A DNA stretch of 64,000 bases, taken from Thermogemmatispora sp042408735. Lineage in GTDB: Bacteria; Chloroflexota; Ktedonobacteria; Ktedonobacterales; Ktedonobacteraceae. Positions 7,291-16,885 of the stretch are shown piece by piece (the first letter of the stretch is position 1; every line of letters starts with the position of its first letter). A program made the position numbers and the translations under genes. The stretch is from the NCBI RefSeq assembly GCF_042408735.1, contig NZ_JBHOQV010000146.1, positions 33,591 through 97,590 on the forward strand, written 5' to 3'. The notes under the pieces are model-generated. The model ran no database searches. It had not been told where the DNA came from and saw only the letters and a program-made list of their open reading frames with translations.

Positions 7291-8625
7291 ATGCCACCTA
7301 TGCGTGTTGTGAACGATGATCATGCCACCGGTACCGGCGAGCCCACAGATAGGGGAGGAACACCTGCGACCACTCCTGCTGCTCTCCTGTCGTCCTCTAG
7401 CGCTCTCCCCGTGACGATCGCCGATATCTGGGAGGCTTATAAACTCCTGAAGCCGCTGCTGCATCATACTCCGTTAACCCCCTCGCGCACGCTCCGAGAG
7501 ATGACCGGCGCGGAAGTCTATTTAAAGGCCGAAAATATGCAGCGCTCTGGCTCCTTTAAGGTGCGCGGCGCGAGCTTCAAGCTTTCGCGTCTGAGCGAGC
7601 GGGATTATCAGCACGGGGTGATCGCCGCCTCGGCTGGCAACCATGCCCAGGGTGTGGCTATCGCTGCGGCCCAGCATAAGATCCGCTGTACGATCGTGAT
7701 GCCGGAGACGGCGCCCCTGGCCAAAGTGATGGCGACTCAGGGCTATGGGGCTGAGGTCGTCCTGCATGGCTTTACCTACGATGATGCCTATGAGCGCTGC
7801 CTGCAGTTACAGGAGCAGACTGGGGCGACCTTTATCCATGCCTTTGACGATCCCGATATCATCGCCGGCCAGGGAACCCTTGGCCTGGAGATGCTCAGCG
7901 ATCTTCCCGATGCCGACGCCATTCTGGTCCCCATCGGCGGCGGTGGCCTGATCGCCGGAATCGCTATCGCGGCCCGTGCTCTGCGCCCCAATATCACTAT
8001 TATCGGCGTGCAGGCCGCCGGCGCCCCGAGCTGCCGCAGCTCGCTCGATGCGGGCAAGCCTCTGGAGCTGCCGGCCATCACGACGGTGGCCGACGGTATC
8101 GCCGTGAAGCGCCCGGGCGAGCTGACCTTCTCGGTGATCCAGCGCCTGGTCGATGACGTGGTCCTGGTCGACGATGAGGCCATTATCAGCGCCGTCCTCT
8201 TCCTGATGGAGCGCTGCAAGATGCTGGTCGAGGGGGCGGGCGCCGCCGGCGTGGCCGCCTTGCTAAGCGGTACAGTGAAGCTGCCCGGTAAAAAGGTCCT
8301 GGTCCCGCTCACCGGCGGCAATATCGATATCAACCTCGTTGGCCGCTTCATCGAGCATGGCCTGGCCGCCGCCGGTCGCTATTTTGTGATCCATACGCGC
8401 CTCAACGATCGCCCGGGCGAACTGATGCGCTTCCTCAGCATCATTGCCGATATGCGCATCAACGTGATTGATGTGCGTCACCAGCGCATATCAAGTCACC
8501 TGCCAATTATGCAGCGAGAAGAGACGCTGACGCTGGAGACGCGCGACCGCGCCCAGTGCGAGCAGCTGCTTGAGCGTCTACGGGCTGCTGGCTACGTGGT
8601 GGAGGAGGCCCAGTCGCTGGATTAG
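7291..8625 (+). CDS. ilvA: Threonine ammonia-lyase (threonine dehydratase) with C-terminal ACT domain
   Basis: A PLP fold-type II enzyme that deaminates threonine to 2-oxobutyrate, the first step towards isoleucine. The PLP lysine is Lys90 in SGSFKVRGA, SAGNHAQGVA binds substrate, and the phosphate-binding glycine loop is GGGGLIAGIA. The C-terminal 75 residues (from about 367, VIHTRLNDRPGELMRFLSII) form an ACT domain, typical of the TdcB/IlvA forms with one ACT. The open frame starts at 7219, but ATG 7291 follows GAAAGGA (7281-7287); even so, about 40 disordered residues precede the catalytic domain. No other isoleucine genes are adjacent. Catabolic versus biosynthetic use cannot be decided from sequence alone. 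Confidence 0.93.
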   Translation: MPPMRVVNDDHATGTGEPTDRGGTPATTPAALLSSSSALPVTIADIWEAYKLLKPLLHHTPLTPSRTLREMTGAEVYLKAENMQRSGSFKVRGASFKLSRLSERDYQHGVIAASAGNHAQGVAIAAAQHKIRCTIVMPETAPLAKVMATQGYGAEVVLHGFTYDDAYERCLQLQEQTGATFIHAFDDPDIIAGQGTLGLEMLSDLPDADAILVPIGGGGLIAGIAIAARALRPNITIIGVQAAGAPSCRSSLDAGKPLELPAITTVADGIAVKRPGELTFSVIQRLVDDVVLVDDEAIISAVLFLMERCKMLVEGAGAAGVAALLSGTVKLPGKKVLVPLTGGNIDINLVGRFIEHGLAAAGRYFVIHTRLNDRPGELMRFLSIIADMRINVIDVRHQRISSHLPIMQREETLTLETRDRAQCEQLLERLRAAGYVVEEAQSLD

Positions 8626-9110
8626 GATAGGAATCTGGCCAGAGTGGCCTGGCCTGCCGACTTCTCTGCGCTGCTCAGGTCTGGGTATCCTCTTCCCGCT
8701 ACTTCGCAGATTCTCCGCCAGAATGGGCTTGATGCCGCGTTGAACTATTGGGCAGATGCGGCAGATGGGTTATGCTGCCCATCGGCCTGCGGAACTGCCG
8801 GCCTGAAGCGTGGGGGTGGCGGTGGTGCTGGGCTATCGAGGGGGCCTGTCGAGGCCGGAGGCGGGTGGGAGCTGTGTTGCTGACCCCCTTTTCCCTCCTC
8901 GCTTGTGGCTTGACCTGCCCGGCTGGCTAGCGAGCTGTTAGCTGTGAGCCGGCCAGATCGGGTGAGCTGGTCAGGCGTCGCGCCTCGGCGAAGAAGCCGA
9001 TTGCCATTGCTCCCTTTGCTCCGCTATAATGGCTGGCGAATGTCAATTCAGGGCATGAACGAGAGTCTGCAGCGAGATCAAGTAGTCAAGAGAAGGAGCC
9101 AGGGAAGAAT
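8626..9110. other. Intergenic region between ilvA and the FHA-ABC gene
   Basis: No gene is supported. The left 370 bases hold nothing I can name. The right end carries the promoter at 9001-9030 and the AGAAGGAG ribosome-binding site (9091-9098) of the next gene. Confidence 0.5.
9001..9030 (+). promoter_or_regulatory. Promoter of the FHA-ABC transporter gene
   Basis: TTGCCA (9001-9006) and TATAAT (9025-9030) are separated by 18 bases. The leader is about 75 bases, ending in the ribosome-binding site of the 9111 start. Confidence 0.65.
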
Positions 9111-12100
9111 ATGGATGCCGTCAACAGTCCTCCGGGCCTGGCCACTCTACGGTTTCTAACCGGCCCCCTGGCGGGCACCACCGTACAAATCGTCAAACCT
9201 GTGACTACCCTTGGGCGCGAGCCTAGCAACGATGTCGTTATTTCTGACCCAACGGTCTCGCGTCAACACGCTCGCCTGCTTTACGAAAACGGGACCTGGG
9301 TCATCGAGAAGCTGAGTCCCCAGAATACACTGAGCGTCAACAAGCAGCAGGTGCAGCGGGAGACCATTCACGATCGGGATATCATCGGGCTGGGATCGGG
9401 TACGACCTTTCTCTTCCTGGTTGCGGCTGGGCAGGCCGGCAGTGGGCCTAACGCCAACGCCGCGCAGCCTTCTGGTGGAGGAGGAACGACCAGCCCCGGC
9501 TCTCTCCAGGGGCAGGCCCAGCCAGCGGCCACACCGGGTGCAGCTCCCTCGCCGTCGGGGTCAGTTCCGCCACCTCCCGTGGGACCGGTCGGAGCCGTTC
9601 CTGTTGGGGCTGTTCCGGCTGCGGGTGAAGGCGGGACCCAGCGCGTCGATTCCGAACTCTTCAAGGCTCAGCTCGCCGCGGCGGCGAATGCCGGGGTACC
9701 TCAGGGAGTACCGTCGCTGGAAATCAGCAGCAACGTACGGCGGGAAAAGCTGGTCTATCCGCTCAATAAGCCGATCATCAGTATTGGGCGCGATCCCTCC
9801 AACGACATTGTCATTCCAGAGCCAATCATCTCGGCCTTCCACGCCCAGATTGTCTTCGACGGCAACCAGCCCTATATTGTGCATCCCCATCCAGCGCGTG
9901 GGCGCACCCTCAATGGCCTCCTCTATCGGGGCCAGCGCATTCGCGGAGACGAGCAATTCCGCAAGCCGCTGGAGCGGGGAGATATCTTCCGCATTGGCGA
10001 CGAGCACGGCACCCTCGTCACCCTTGCCTATAACGATGGCAGTGGCCAGGTCCAGGAGATGCTGCCCGAGATCCACCCGGTGCCCCTGGGCGCGCCGGTC
10101 ATCACTATCGGGCGCCATCGCGATAACATGCTCGTCCTCAGCCACCCCCAGGTCTCCGGCCATCATGCGCGCCTGGAGCGCCTGGCCGACGGCAGCTATC
10201 GCATCGTCGACCTCGGCAGCACTAACCATGTCTACGTCAACGGGCAGCGCGTGGGCCAGCGCCTGCTCATGCCCGGCGACGAGATTCGTATCGGCCCCTT
10301 CAGACTGATCTATACCGGCACCGAGCTAACCCAGCATGATGAGAGCCGCAGCATCCGCATCGATGCGCTCCACCTGAAGCGCTACGGCACCCACCACATG
10401 CTCTTGTTGCAGGACATCTCGCTGGTCATTCCGCCGCGCAAGTTCGTCGCCGTCGTCGGCGGTTCGGGCGCCGGGAAATCGACACTTATGGATGCCCTCA
10501 ACGGCCTGCGACCGGCCCAGGAGGGTCTTGTCCTCTACAATGGCCAGGACTATTACAAGAACCTGGCCGCCTTCAGCACGCAGCTTGGCTATGTGCCCCA
10601 GGATGATATTGTCCACCGCGACCTGACGGTGGAGCGCGTGCTCTACTATGCCGCCAAGTTGCGTCTGCCCGAGGATTTCACCCACGAGCAGATTCAGAAG
10701 CGCATTGAGGAAGTACTGGAAGATGTCGAGATGACCCACCGGCGCCACCTGCTGGTGAGCAAGCTCTCCGGCGGCCAGCGCAAACGGGTCTCGATCGCGA
10801 TGGAACTGCTGGCGAATCCGAGCGTCTTCTTCCTGGATGAGCCAACCTCGGGCCTCGACCCCGGCCTGGATCGCAAGATGATGCTCCTCCTGCGCCGCCT
10901 GGCCGATAAAGGGCACACGATTATTCTGGTAACCCACGCTACGACCAATATCAATGTCTGCGACTATATCTGTTTCCTGGCCCCAGGCGGCTACCTGGCC
11001 TACTTCGGGCCGCCGGAGGACGCCAAGCAGTTTTTTGGTCGCAGCGACTTCGCGGAGATCTATAGTCTCCTGGAGCCGACCGACGAGAACCCCTCTATTC
11101 CCCAACAGGCCGCGGAGCGCTTCAAACAATCGGCCGATTACCAGAAGTATGTCGCCATGCCGCTGAGCACGGGGCCGGCGGGCCGCCTCAACCAGCCGGT
11201 TGCACAGACCGCCGCCGTCAAGCCGCCGAAACGCGGCAACCCCTGGCGGCAGTTCTGGCTGCTCTCCTTCCGTTATCTGGAACTGCTCAAGAACGACGTT
11301 GGCAACCTGCTCATTCTCTTGCTGCAGGCGCCAGTGATCGGTATCATTCTCTTTTTCCTGGCCGGGCATGGAACCTTTGATTCCAGCAGCATCGCCACCT
11401 GCCAGACGCAGCCGCCGCCGTCGGGCCTGCCGGCCATCCCGATCACCGTCCCCAATGGCAACAAATACGACTGCCAGAACGTGATCAACGCCCTGCAGAC
11501 CCCCCAGGGCCAGGCTCTCCTTGCCCAGAAAGGGCTAAGCGAAGATCAGGCGCTGAACTACTATATTGTTCCCGGCTCGGGCGGCGACGCTCAGAAGATC
11601 CTCTTCATCATGGCCTTCGCTGCCGTCATGTTTGGCTGTATCAACGGCGCACGGGAGATCGTCAAGGAGGCCCCCATCTACCGGCGCGAACGCGCGGTCA
11701 ACCTGGGCATTATTCCCTACATGTTCTCTAAGATCGCCGTGCTTGGCCTGCTCTGCCTGCTCCAGAGCCTGGTTCTGGTGATCATGGTCAACCTGAAGGC
11801 GCCTTTCCATCAGGGGATTTTCCTGCCCGTCGGACTGGAGATCTACATCACCATGGCTCTCACCTCGCTGGCGGGCCTCATGCTGGGTCTGACGATCTCG
11901 GCCATCGCCCCCAATAATGACCGGGCAATGAGCTTTGTTCCCATTGTGCTTATTCCTCAGGTCATTTTCTCGGGCATTATCTTCGCCCTCAATGGTCCCC
12001 TGATGCAGTTCCTGGGAGCCTTCTTCGCCGCTCGCTGGGCGATGGCGGCCCTCGGCTCCTCAATCGGCCTGCACGGAGACAAGTTGGGCGCCGACGGCTT

Positions 12101-12257
12101 CTCCTATCACGGGACGCTCTTCCCGACCTACGATGGCCATAGCCAGGCCGAGGCGGTCTTTCACCTGCTGCTGACCTGGTTCGCCCTGGCCCTCATGAGC
12201 GTCGTTCTGGCTCTGCTGATCGCCTACTTCCTCAAGCGCAAGGATGTGAGGCGCTAG
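9111..12257 (+). CDS. FHA-domain ABC transporter (ATPase and permease fused, ABCG-like)
   Basis: A 1048-residue fusion. FHA domain 1 is at about 12-105 (TLGREPSNDVVIS, VSRQHARL), then a Pro/Gly-rich linker, FHA 2 at about 205-305 (SIGRDPSNDIVI), and FHA 3 at about 320-405 (TIGRHRDNMLVLSHPQVSG). The ABC ATPase has Walker A GGSGAGKST (about 450), signature LSGGQRKRVSIA, Walker B VFFLDEPTSGLDP and the H-loop in LVTHAT. The C-terminal 320 residues form an ABC-2 permease with about six membrane spans. FHA domains bind phosphothreonine, so the transporter is probably gated or located by a Ser/Thr kinase; none is encoded in this window. The substrate is unknown. Confidence 0.92.
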   Translation: MDAVNSPPGLATLRFLTGPLAGTTVQIVKPVTTLGREPSNDVVISDPTVSRQHARLLYENGTWVIEKLSPQNTLSVNKQQVQRETIHDRDIIGLGSGTTFLFLVAAGQAGSGPNANAAQPSGGGGTTSPGSLQGQAQPAATPGAAPSPSGSVPPPPVGPVGAVPVGAVPAAGEGGTQRVDSELFKAQLAAAANAGVPQGVPSLEISSNVRREKLVYPLNKPIISIGRDPSNDIVIPEPIISAFHAQIVFDGNQPYIVHPHPARGRTLNGLLYRGQRIRGDEQFRKPLERGDIFRIGDEHGTLVTLAYNDGSGQVQEMLPEIHPVPLGAPVITIGRHRDNMLVLSHPQVSGHHARLERLADGSYRIVDLGSTNHVYVNGQRVGQRLLMPGDEIRIGPFRLIYTGTELTQHDESRSIRIDALHLKRYGTHHMLLLQDISLVIPPRKFVAVVGGSGAGKSTLMDALNGLRPAQEGLVLYNGQDYYKNLAAFSTQLGYVPQDDIVHRDLTVERVLYYAAKLRLPEDFTHEQIQKRIEEVLEDVEMTHRRHLLVSKLSGGQRKRVSIAMELLANPSVFFLDEPTSGLDPGLDRKMMLLLRRLADKGHTIILVTHATTNINVCDYICFLAPGGYLAYFGPPEDAKQFFGRSDFAEIYSLLEPTDENPSIPQQAAERFKQSADYQKYVAMPLSTGPAGRLNQPVAQTAAVKPPKRGNPWRQFWLLSFRYLELLKNDVGNLLILLLQAPVIGIILFFLAGHGTFDSSSIATCQTQPPPSGLPAIPITVPNGNKYDCQNVINALQTPQGQALLAQKGLSEDQALNYYIVPGSGGDAQKILFIMAFAAVMFGCINGAREIVKEAPIYRRERAVNLGIIPYMFSKIAVLGLLCLLQSLVLVIMVNLKAPFHQGIFLPVGLEIYITMALTSLAGLMLGLTISAIAPNNDRAMSFVPIVLIPQVIFSGIIFALNGPLMQFLGAFFAARWAMAALGSSIGLHGDKLGADGFSYHGTLFPTYDGHSQAEAVFHLLLTWFALALMSVVLALLIAYFLKRKDVRR

Positions 12258-12723
12258 CAGAAAGGAGAGAACGGCAGAGCTGAGTGAGGCAGACACACCG
12301 AAAGCCTCTGGTTGGGGCGACTCTCAGGTAAGCGAGGAAGATGAGACCTAGACGAAGAGGACAGCACAGGACGGGGGCCGGGACCGCGGCGCAAGCAGGC
12401 TCTCGCTCGCCCGCCGCTCCAACCCGTTGAAGCGGGCCAGAGTGCGGGACCGAAAGGAGAGAGGCTAACGCCGACTCGCCCACCCAGCCAACCCGGCTCC
12501 CGCCTCCCGCTGGCGCGCCTCCTCCTCTCCTTCCCCCTCCTACCAGGTCCGATCGAAGAAGGCTGCAATAGCAAGGAACTGTGAGGAACAGGGCCAGGAT
12601 ATCGGGCATAAAGGCGAAGAGGGGCGCATGGTACTTCTTGGCATCTTGCTTGATCGCACTTTTCACCTTATGTTATTGTAACAATGTTCTTATCCGGGTA
12701 CACCCGGGCCAGTTCTGGGAACA
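12258..12723. other. Intergenic region before coaBC
   Basis: About 390 bases hold no gene I can support. Near the right end TTGATC (12650-12655), 18 bases, then TATTGT (12674-12679) make a plausible promoter. The -10 overlaps the palindrome ATTGT-A-ACAAT (12675-12685), a possible operator. Confidence 0.4.
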
Positions 12724-14100
12724 ATGAGCGAGCAAGCGAGCGGACGGGCAAGAGGGAAAGTGTTACTCAACAGGCGTATTATCGTTGGCATTTGCGGGGG
12801 GATCGCCTGTTACAAGGCTGCTGATCTCGTGAGCAAGTTGCAGCAGGCGGGAGCGCTCGTCGATGTGATCATGACGAAGCGCGCCGAAGAGTTTGTCCGT
12901 CCCTTGACCTTTGCTGCTCTCAGTCATCGGCCCGTCTATAGCGATCTATGGCAGGCGGCAGAGCATGCCGCCGAGTTGCACATTGAGCTGGCGCGCGCTG
13001 CCGAGCTGTTGGTGGTGGTGCCGGCGACGGCTAACACGCTGGCGAAGCTGGCTCATGGAATCGCCGATAATTTGCTGACGGCGGTGGCCCTGGCAACGCG
13101 GGCCCCGCTCTTATTGGCTCCGGCAATGGACGCCGAGATGTATGAGCATCCGGCGACCCAGGCGAATCTGGCCCTGCTGCGCGAGCGCGGGGCCCACGTG
13201 GTCCCGCCCGAGGTGGGGCACCTGGCTTCTGGGGCAGTCGGCCCCGGACGCCTGCCGGAAACGCCGGTCCTGCTGGGGGCTGTGCGCTGGCTGCTGGGTC
13301 GCTCTGGCGACCTGGCTGGTCGGCGTGTTGTCGTAACTGCCGGCGGAACACGTGAGCCGCTGGACCCGGTCCGCTTCCTGGGAAATCGCTCCTCGGGGAA
13401 GATGGGCTTCGCCCTGGCTGCCGAGGCTCTGGCCCGTGGCGCCCAGGTGCGGCTGATCTCTGCCCCTACGGCTCTGACTCCTCCCTACGGGGCGGAGTTC
13501 GAGGAGGTGGAGACCACCCTCCAGATGCTGGAGGCTGTGCGCCGGGCCGTGGCTGCCGCCGATGTGCTGGTGATGAATGCAGCGGTGGCCGATTTCCGTC
13601 CCGTTGCCCCAGCGTCGCGCAAGATCAAAAAGGAGGAGCTTGGCGCCGGCGAGGGCTTGCCTGCCCATGCCCAGGCTCAGGCGGAGGGGGAGGGAGAGCT
13701 GACCCTGCGTCTGGTGCGCAATCCCGATATCCTGCAGGAACTCGCGCACCTGCCTCTGTCGGCTCACGCCTCGGCCTCGCCAGCATCGGCAGAGGGTGCT
13801 GGCTCGCCGCCCTCACGCTCGCCGGAAATGCCTGCTCGCCCACGCCGCCTGATCCGCGTTGGCTTTGCCGCCGAGACCCATGATGTGCTCTCCTACGCCC
13901 GCCAGAAGCTGGCGCAGAAGGGCCTGGATCTCCTGGTCGCCAACGATGTGACTCGCCCCGATAGTGGCTTCGGCTCCGATACAAATAAGGTCTATATCTT
14001 CCACGCCGATGGCGGCTTGGAGGAGCTGCCGGTCATGCCGAAGGAGGAGGTCGCGGCTGCCATCTGGGATCGGATCGTCCCCCTGCTGGGGACGAACTAA
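12724..14100 (+). CDS. coaBC: Bifunctional phosphopantothenoylcysteine decarboxylase / phosphopantothenate-cysteine ligase
   Basis: CoaBC carries out two steps of coenzyme A synthesis. The N-terminal FMN-dependent CoaC half (to about residue 185) shows GICGGIACYKAADLVSKLQ, VVPATANTLAKLAHGIADNLL and APAMDAEMYEHPATQ. The CoaB half begins RRVVVTAGGTREPLDPVRFLGN with the conserved SSGKMG, then NAAVADFRP and VANDVTRPDSGFGSDTNKV. CoaB carries insertions of about 20 and 30 Ala/Glu/Pro/Ser-rich residues (near 310-325 and 345-375) that lengthen it to 458 residues against the usual ~400. The ATG at 12724 has only weak ribosome-binding support. Confidence 0.95.
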   Translation: MSEQASGRARGKVLLNRRIIVGICGGIACYKAADLVSKLQQAGALVDVIMTKRAEEFVRPLTFAALSHRPVYSDLWQAAEHAAELHIELARAAELLVVVPATANTLAKLAHGIADNLLTAVALATRAPLLLAPAMDAEMYEHPATQANLALLRERGAHVVPPEVGHLASGAVGPGRLPETPVLLGAVRWLLGRSGDLAGRRVVVTAGGTREPLDPVRFLGNRSSGKMGFALAAEALARGAQVRLISAPTALTPPYGAEFEEVETTLQMLEAVRRAVAAADVLVMNAAVADFRPVAPASRKIKKEELGAGEGLPAHAQAQAEGEGELTLRLVRNPDILQELAHLPLSAHASASPASAEGAGSPPSRSPEMPARPRRLIRVGFAAETHDVLSYARQKLAQKGLDLLVANDVTRPDSGFGSDTNKVYIFHADGGLEELPVMPKEEVAAAIWDRIVPLLGTN

Positions 14101-14179
14101 GTTGGGAGGACGTGGCTTTGTGATGGGTGCTTTTCTGTTAGAATTGTTGGGTACACGGAGTACGCAGGAGGAGTCCGCT

Positions 14180-14560
14180 ATGGAACGCAGTGCTAGTGCT
14201 GGTTTCGAAGGAATCGCCCAGCTGCTGCTGGAGCAGAAGAAGTTGATGGAGGCCCTGGAGGCCGAGAACCGCGAGCTGCGCCGCCAGCTCGCCGACCTGC
14301 GCCGCGGCGTCGGCATCGCTGTGGTGATCGAGGGAAAGACCATTCAGTTGGCTACCGATCAGCCAATGGCTCAATCGCAGGCCGCTCTGCAAAGCTTGCA
14401 GAATCTCCAAAGCGCTCCGGTGACGCCGAGCGCTGCTCAGAATCCCGCTTACCCTTCGCAGCCAATGCGCCAAACCGGTAGCCAGCAGTCGGTGAACCTC
14501 AATGAGAAGCGGGAGAACGGCAATAATCGCAGCCCGCTCGCTGATAGCTTTGTTCTCTAG
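14180..14560 (+). CDS. Small coiled-coil protein of unknown function
   Basis: A 126-residue protein whose N-terminal helix (about residues 8-45, LLLEQKKLMEALEAENRELR) is a clear heptad-rich coiled coil. A short hydrophobic strand segment (VGIAVVIEGKTIQLATD) and a disordered Gln/Ser/Asn-rich tail follow. The ATG is preceded by AGGAGGAG (14166-14173). An in-frame ATG at 14123 would add 19 residues. It lies 80 bases downstream of coaBC on the same strand and may be cotranscribed. I do not recognise the family. Confidence 0.65.
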   Translation: MERSASAGFEGIAQLLLEQKKLMEALEAENRELRRQLADLRRGVGIAVVIEGKTIQLATDQPMAQSQAALQSLQNLQSAPVTPSAAQNPAYPSQPMRQTGSQQSVNLNEKRENGNNRSPLADSFVL

Positions 14561-15586
14561 CTTGCCCGCTTCGATGACCTGGCCCGATTGCCCACTCGCT
14601 GGCACTCGACGAGCTGGCCGATGAGTGGCCGGCGCCGCGCTCGTGGGTCGGTGGCAGGCTGTCAGGAGAACAGCGCTGCATGCTGCCCGCCTGCCTGTCT
14701 ATCTACCTTGCCCGATTGCACGCCTTTGTTGCTCTTGCTCCGGCTGGCATCAGGCATGTCGCCGGGCGTTGCTGAAGAAGCGGTCGCTGGCGGAGACCCT
14801 CAGCGGCTCCCGAGAGCGAAGGTTCTGTAGGCGGTTCGTTTGCTCTGTCCCGCGTTGCACTGGCCCGCGGTTGAGGGTCTCTTTGCCTTTAGTTCGACGG
14901 TATGAGCCAGGTTTGGCTTGGCTTGGCTCTCATCGGCACGCCTTCTTTGCTGAGTGCGTGGCGCTGTGCTCTGAGCCGCCGCGCTGACCTCAGCCTTCCG
15001 ATTGTCTGTTACGCTCTGGCATTGTGTGCGACTCTGACTCTGCCCTACTCTGATGGAGCAGATGGCTGGTCTGGAGAAAAGGGGAGGATCTCTTGCCCGT
15101 CAGGCGGGCGCGATCTCTCCTCTCCCTCCTCCTCTGAGCCAGCCTGGTCCTGAACTTTCCCTTCCTGTCTCGCTCCCCAGGCTCTCGTAGCTGCGTTCAC
15201 AGCCTGGCCTGTCCCCAAGGTGGAACCAGACCAGACGATTGGCCTTCTCCGTCAGGCAGTAAGAGGACAGAACAGGTAACGCAACCTGGCAACGCGCTCT
15301 GGAGTCCCGGGCTTTCCCTGCGTTTATATTTTTCAGAGGGGAGCCGGCCATTTTTGCTTTCCTGTCGTGGCTCTCTCTGCTTCCCTGGCCGGAGGAAAGG
15401 AGCCGGATCCATGCGGAAGCGAGGGTGCAGGGCAAGCGATCGCCATCTCTGTGCTGCTGTTTGAAAGTTGCGAGAGGCCAGGCGGGAGCGGTTCTGCTCC
15501 CTGATGTGATGCTTGCTGCTCTGGCAGGTGTGGCTGGCGCCTCGCCTGGCCTATGTGAACCTACCACCACCAGGGAGGTTTTGATA
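14561..15586. other. About 1 kb without a supported gene
   Basis: Short ORFs in several frames are rich in Ser/Arg/Leu/Cys, lack ribosome-binding sites and look like noise. There is no tRNA, clear terminator or repeat array. The last ~20 bases supply the GGGAGGT ribosome-binding site (15573-15579) for the AIM24 gene. This is the largest stretch with no annotated RNA or gene. Confidence 0.5.
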
Positions 15587-16573
15587 ATGATCTGTCCCCG
15601 TTGTCAGAGTCAAGTCGCCGATGGGGTGCGCTTCTGTGGTACCTGTGGAATGCCACTGCAGCCGCTGGGAAGAACACCTGCGCCGCCCGCGTCCTCGTTG
15701 CCGCCGGGCAGCGACCCCTACAGTGCTCCTGCAGGGGGCTATGTGCCCCCCAATCAGTACGAGGAGTATGGCAGCAGCCCCTTTGGCAACGCCGTTCCCC
15801 GGGCAGAGTTGCATAATCCGCGTGGCCCTCTGCAGGTAGCTGATATGACCATCTCCATTGAGGGCGAGCTGGTGCCGGTAGTCGATATTATGCTTGGCAG
15901 TCAGATGCCTATCTACTTTGAGCACCATATTTTGCTCTGGAAGCATCCTGGAGTCCAGATCGGCTTCAAGTCTCTTAGAGGGGCGGCCCGTCGTTTCTTC
16001 GCCGGCCTGCAGATTTTTTTAACCGAGGCTTATGGGCCAGGCAATATTGCCTTCTCCCGGGACTCGGTGGGCCAGATCGTTGCGCTGCGCCTCCAGCCTG
16101 GTCAGACCGTGGAGGTGCGCGAGCACCAGTTTCTGGTGGCGACCGGCAACGTCGACTATGACTTTACCTTTGTCCAGGGAATTGCCAACATTCTCTTCAG
16201 TCGTACCGGCTTCTTTATTGATCGCTTTACTGCCGTTGGCAGCGAGGGGATCGTCTTGCTGCATGGCTACGGCAATGTCTTCGAGAAGGTACTGGCGCCG
16301 GGCGAGGCCCTGGATATTGAGCCGGGGGCCTGGCTCTGGAAAGATCCTTCGGTCCAGATGACGGTGACCACCGTGGCCGGCTCGCAGCGCGGTGGCGGCA
16401 TTCTGGGAGCCATCGGCGGTTTTTTGGCGGGCGCCTCGATCACCCTGAATCGCTTCATCGGCCCGGGACGAATAGGGATCCAGTCCATGACGTACCACCC
16501 ACCGCAGTACGAGGGCGCGCCCCAGGCCGGAGGAACCAGCAACTTCGGAGGACTGGGCGACCTCTTCAGCTAG
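15587..16573 (+). CDS. AIM24-family protein with N-terminal zinc ribbon
   Basis: The 328-residue product starts with a zinc ribbon (CPRCQSQVADGVRFCGTCG, four cysteines). A proline-rich linker (about 25-70) and an AIM24/TerD-like beta-domain follow, including MPIYFEHHILLWKHPGVQIG and a Gly-rich stretch near 275-290. AIM24 domains occur in a mitochondrial inner-membrane organising protein and in many bacteria with no defined biochemical role. The frame is open from 15425, but ATG 15587 has a near-perfect GGGAGGT eight bases upstream and starts exactly at the zinc ribbon. It is one of two zinc-ribbon-plus-domain proteins in the window; the other carries FHA at 61.9 kb. Confidence 0.85.
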   Translation: MICPRCQSQVADGVRFCGTCGMPLQPLGRTPAPPASSLPPGSDPYSAPAGGYVPPNQYEEYGSSPFGNAVPRAELHNPRGPLQVADMTISIEGELVPVVDIMLGSQMPIYFEHHILLWKHPGVQIGFKSLRGAARRFFAGLQIFLTEAYGPGNIAFSRDSVGQIVALRLQPGQTVEVREHQFLVATGNVDYDFTFVQGIANILFSRTGFFIDRFTAVGSEGIVLLHGYGNVFEKVLAPGEALDIEPGAWLWKDPSVQMTVTTVAGSQRGGGILGAIGGFLAGASITLNRFIGPGRIGIQSMTYHPPQYEGAPQAGGTSNFGGLGDLFS

Positions 16574-16885
16574 TCCATCGACAGCAAGCCTGCGATGCCC
16601 TGTGGCCAGGCAAATCACGGGGAAAGGAATGCAAGGACCGGTTAGCTCGCTCAACCCGGCCGAGCGAGCGAGTTGCGCACGTGGGGCGAGCGGGCTGTGC
16701 GGAGGGATGCGGGGCAGGAGGGGAGAAGACAGGCAAAGCAAGGCCAGCCAATCCGCCGGCCACGCGCCTCTCCTGCCTGCTCGGGGCCGGGCAGCCTCCT
16801 CCCTGGTCCAGTCCCTCTCACTGGCCAGCGTGCAGCCTCCTGCTGGCTCTGGCTGCACTGCCGCACTGCGCTCCGCTTTCGAAGG
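16574..16885. other. Convergent intergenic region with two stem-loops
   Basis: Two perfect 8-bp stems lie between convergent genes: GCTCGCTC/GAGCGAGC (16645-16652/16662-16669, loop 9) and GTGCAGCC/GGCTGCAC (16830-16837/16851-16858, loop 13). Neither has a T-tract. They may be weak terminators or RNA-stabilising hairpins. Confidence 0.4.
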
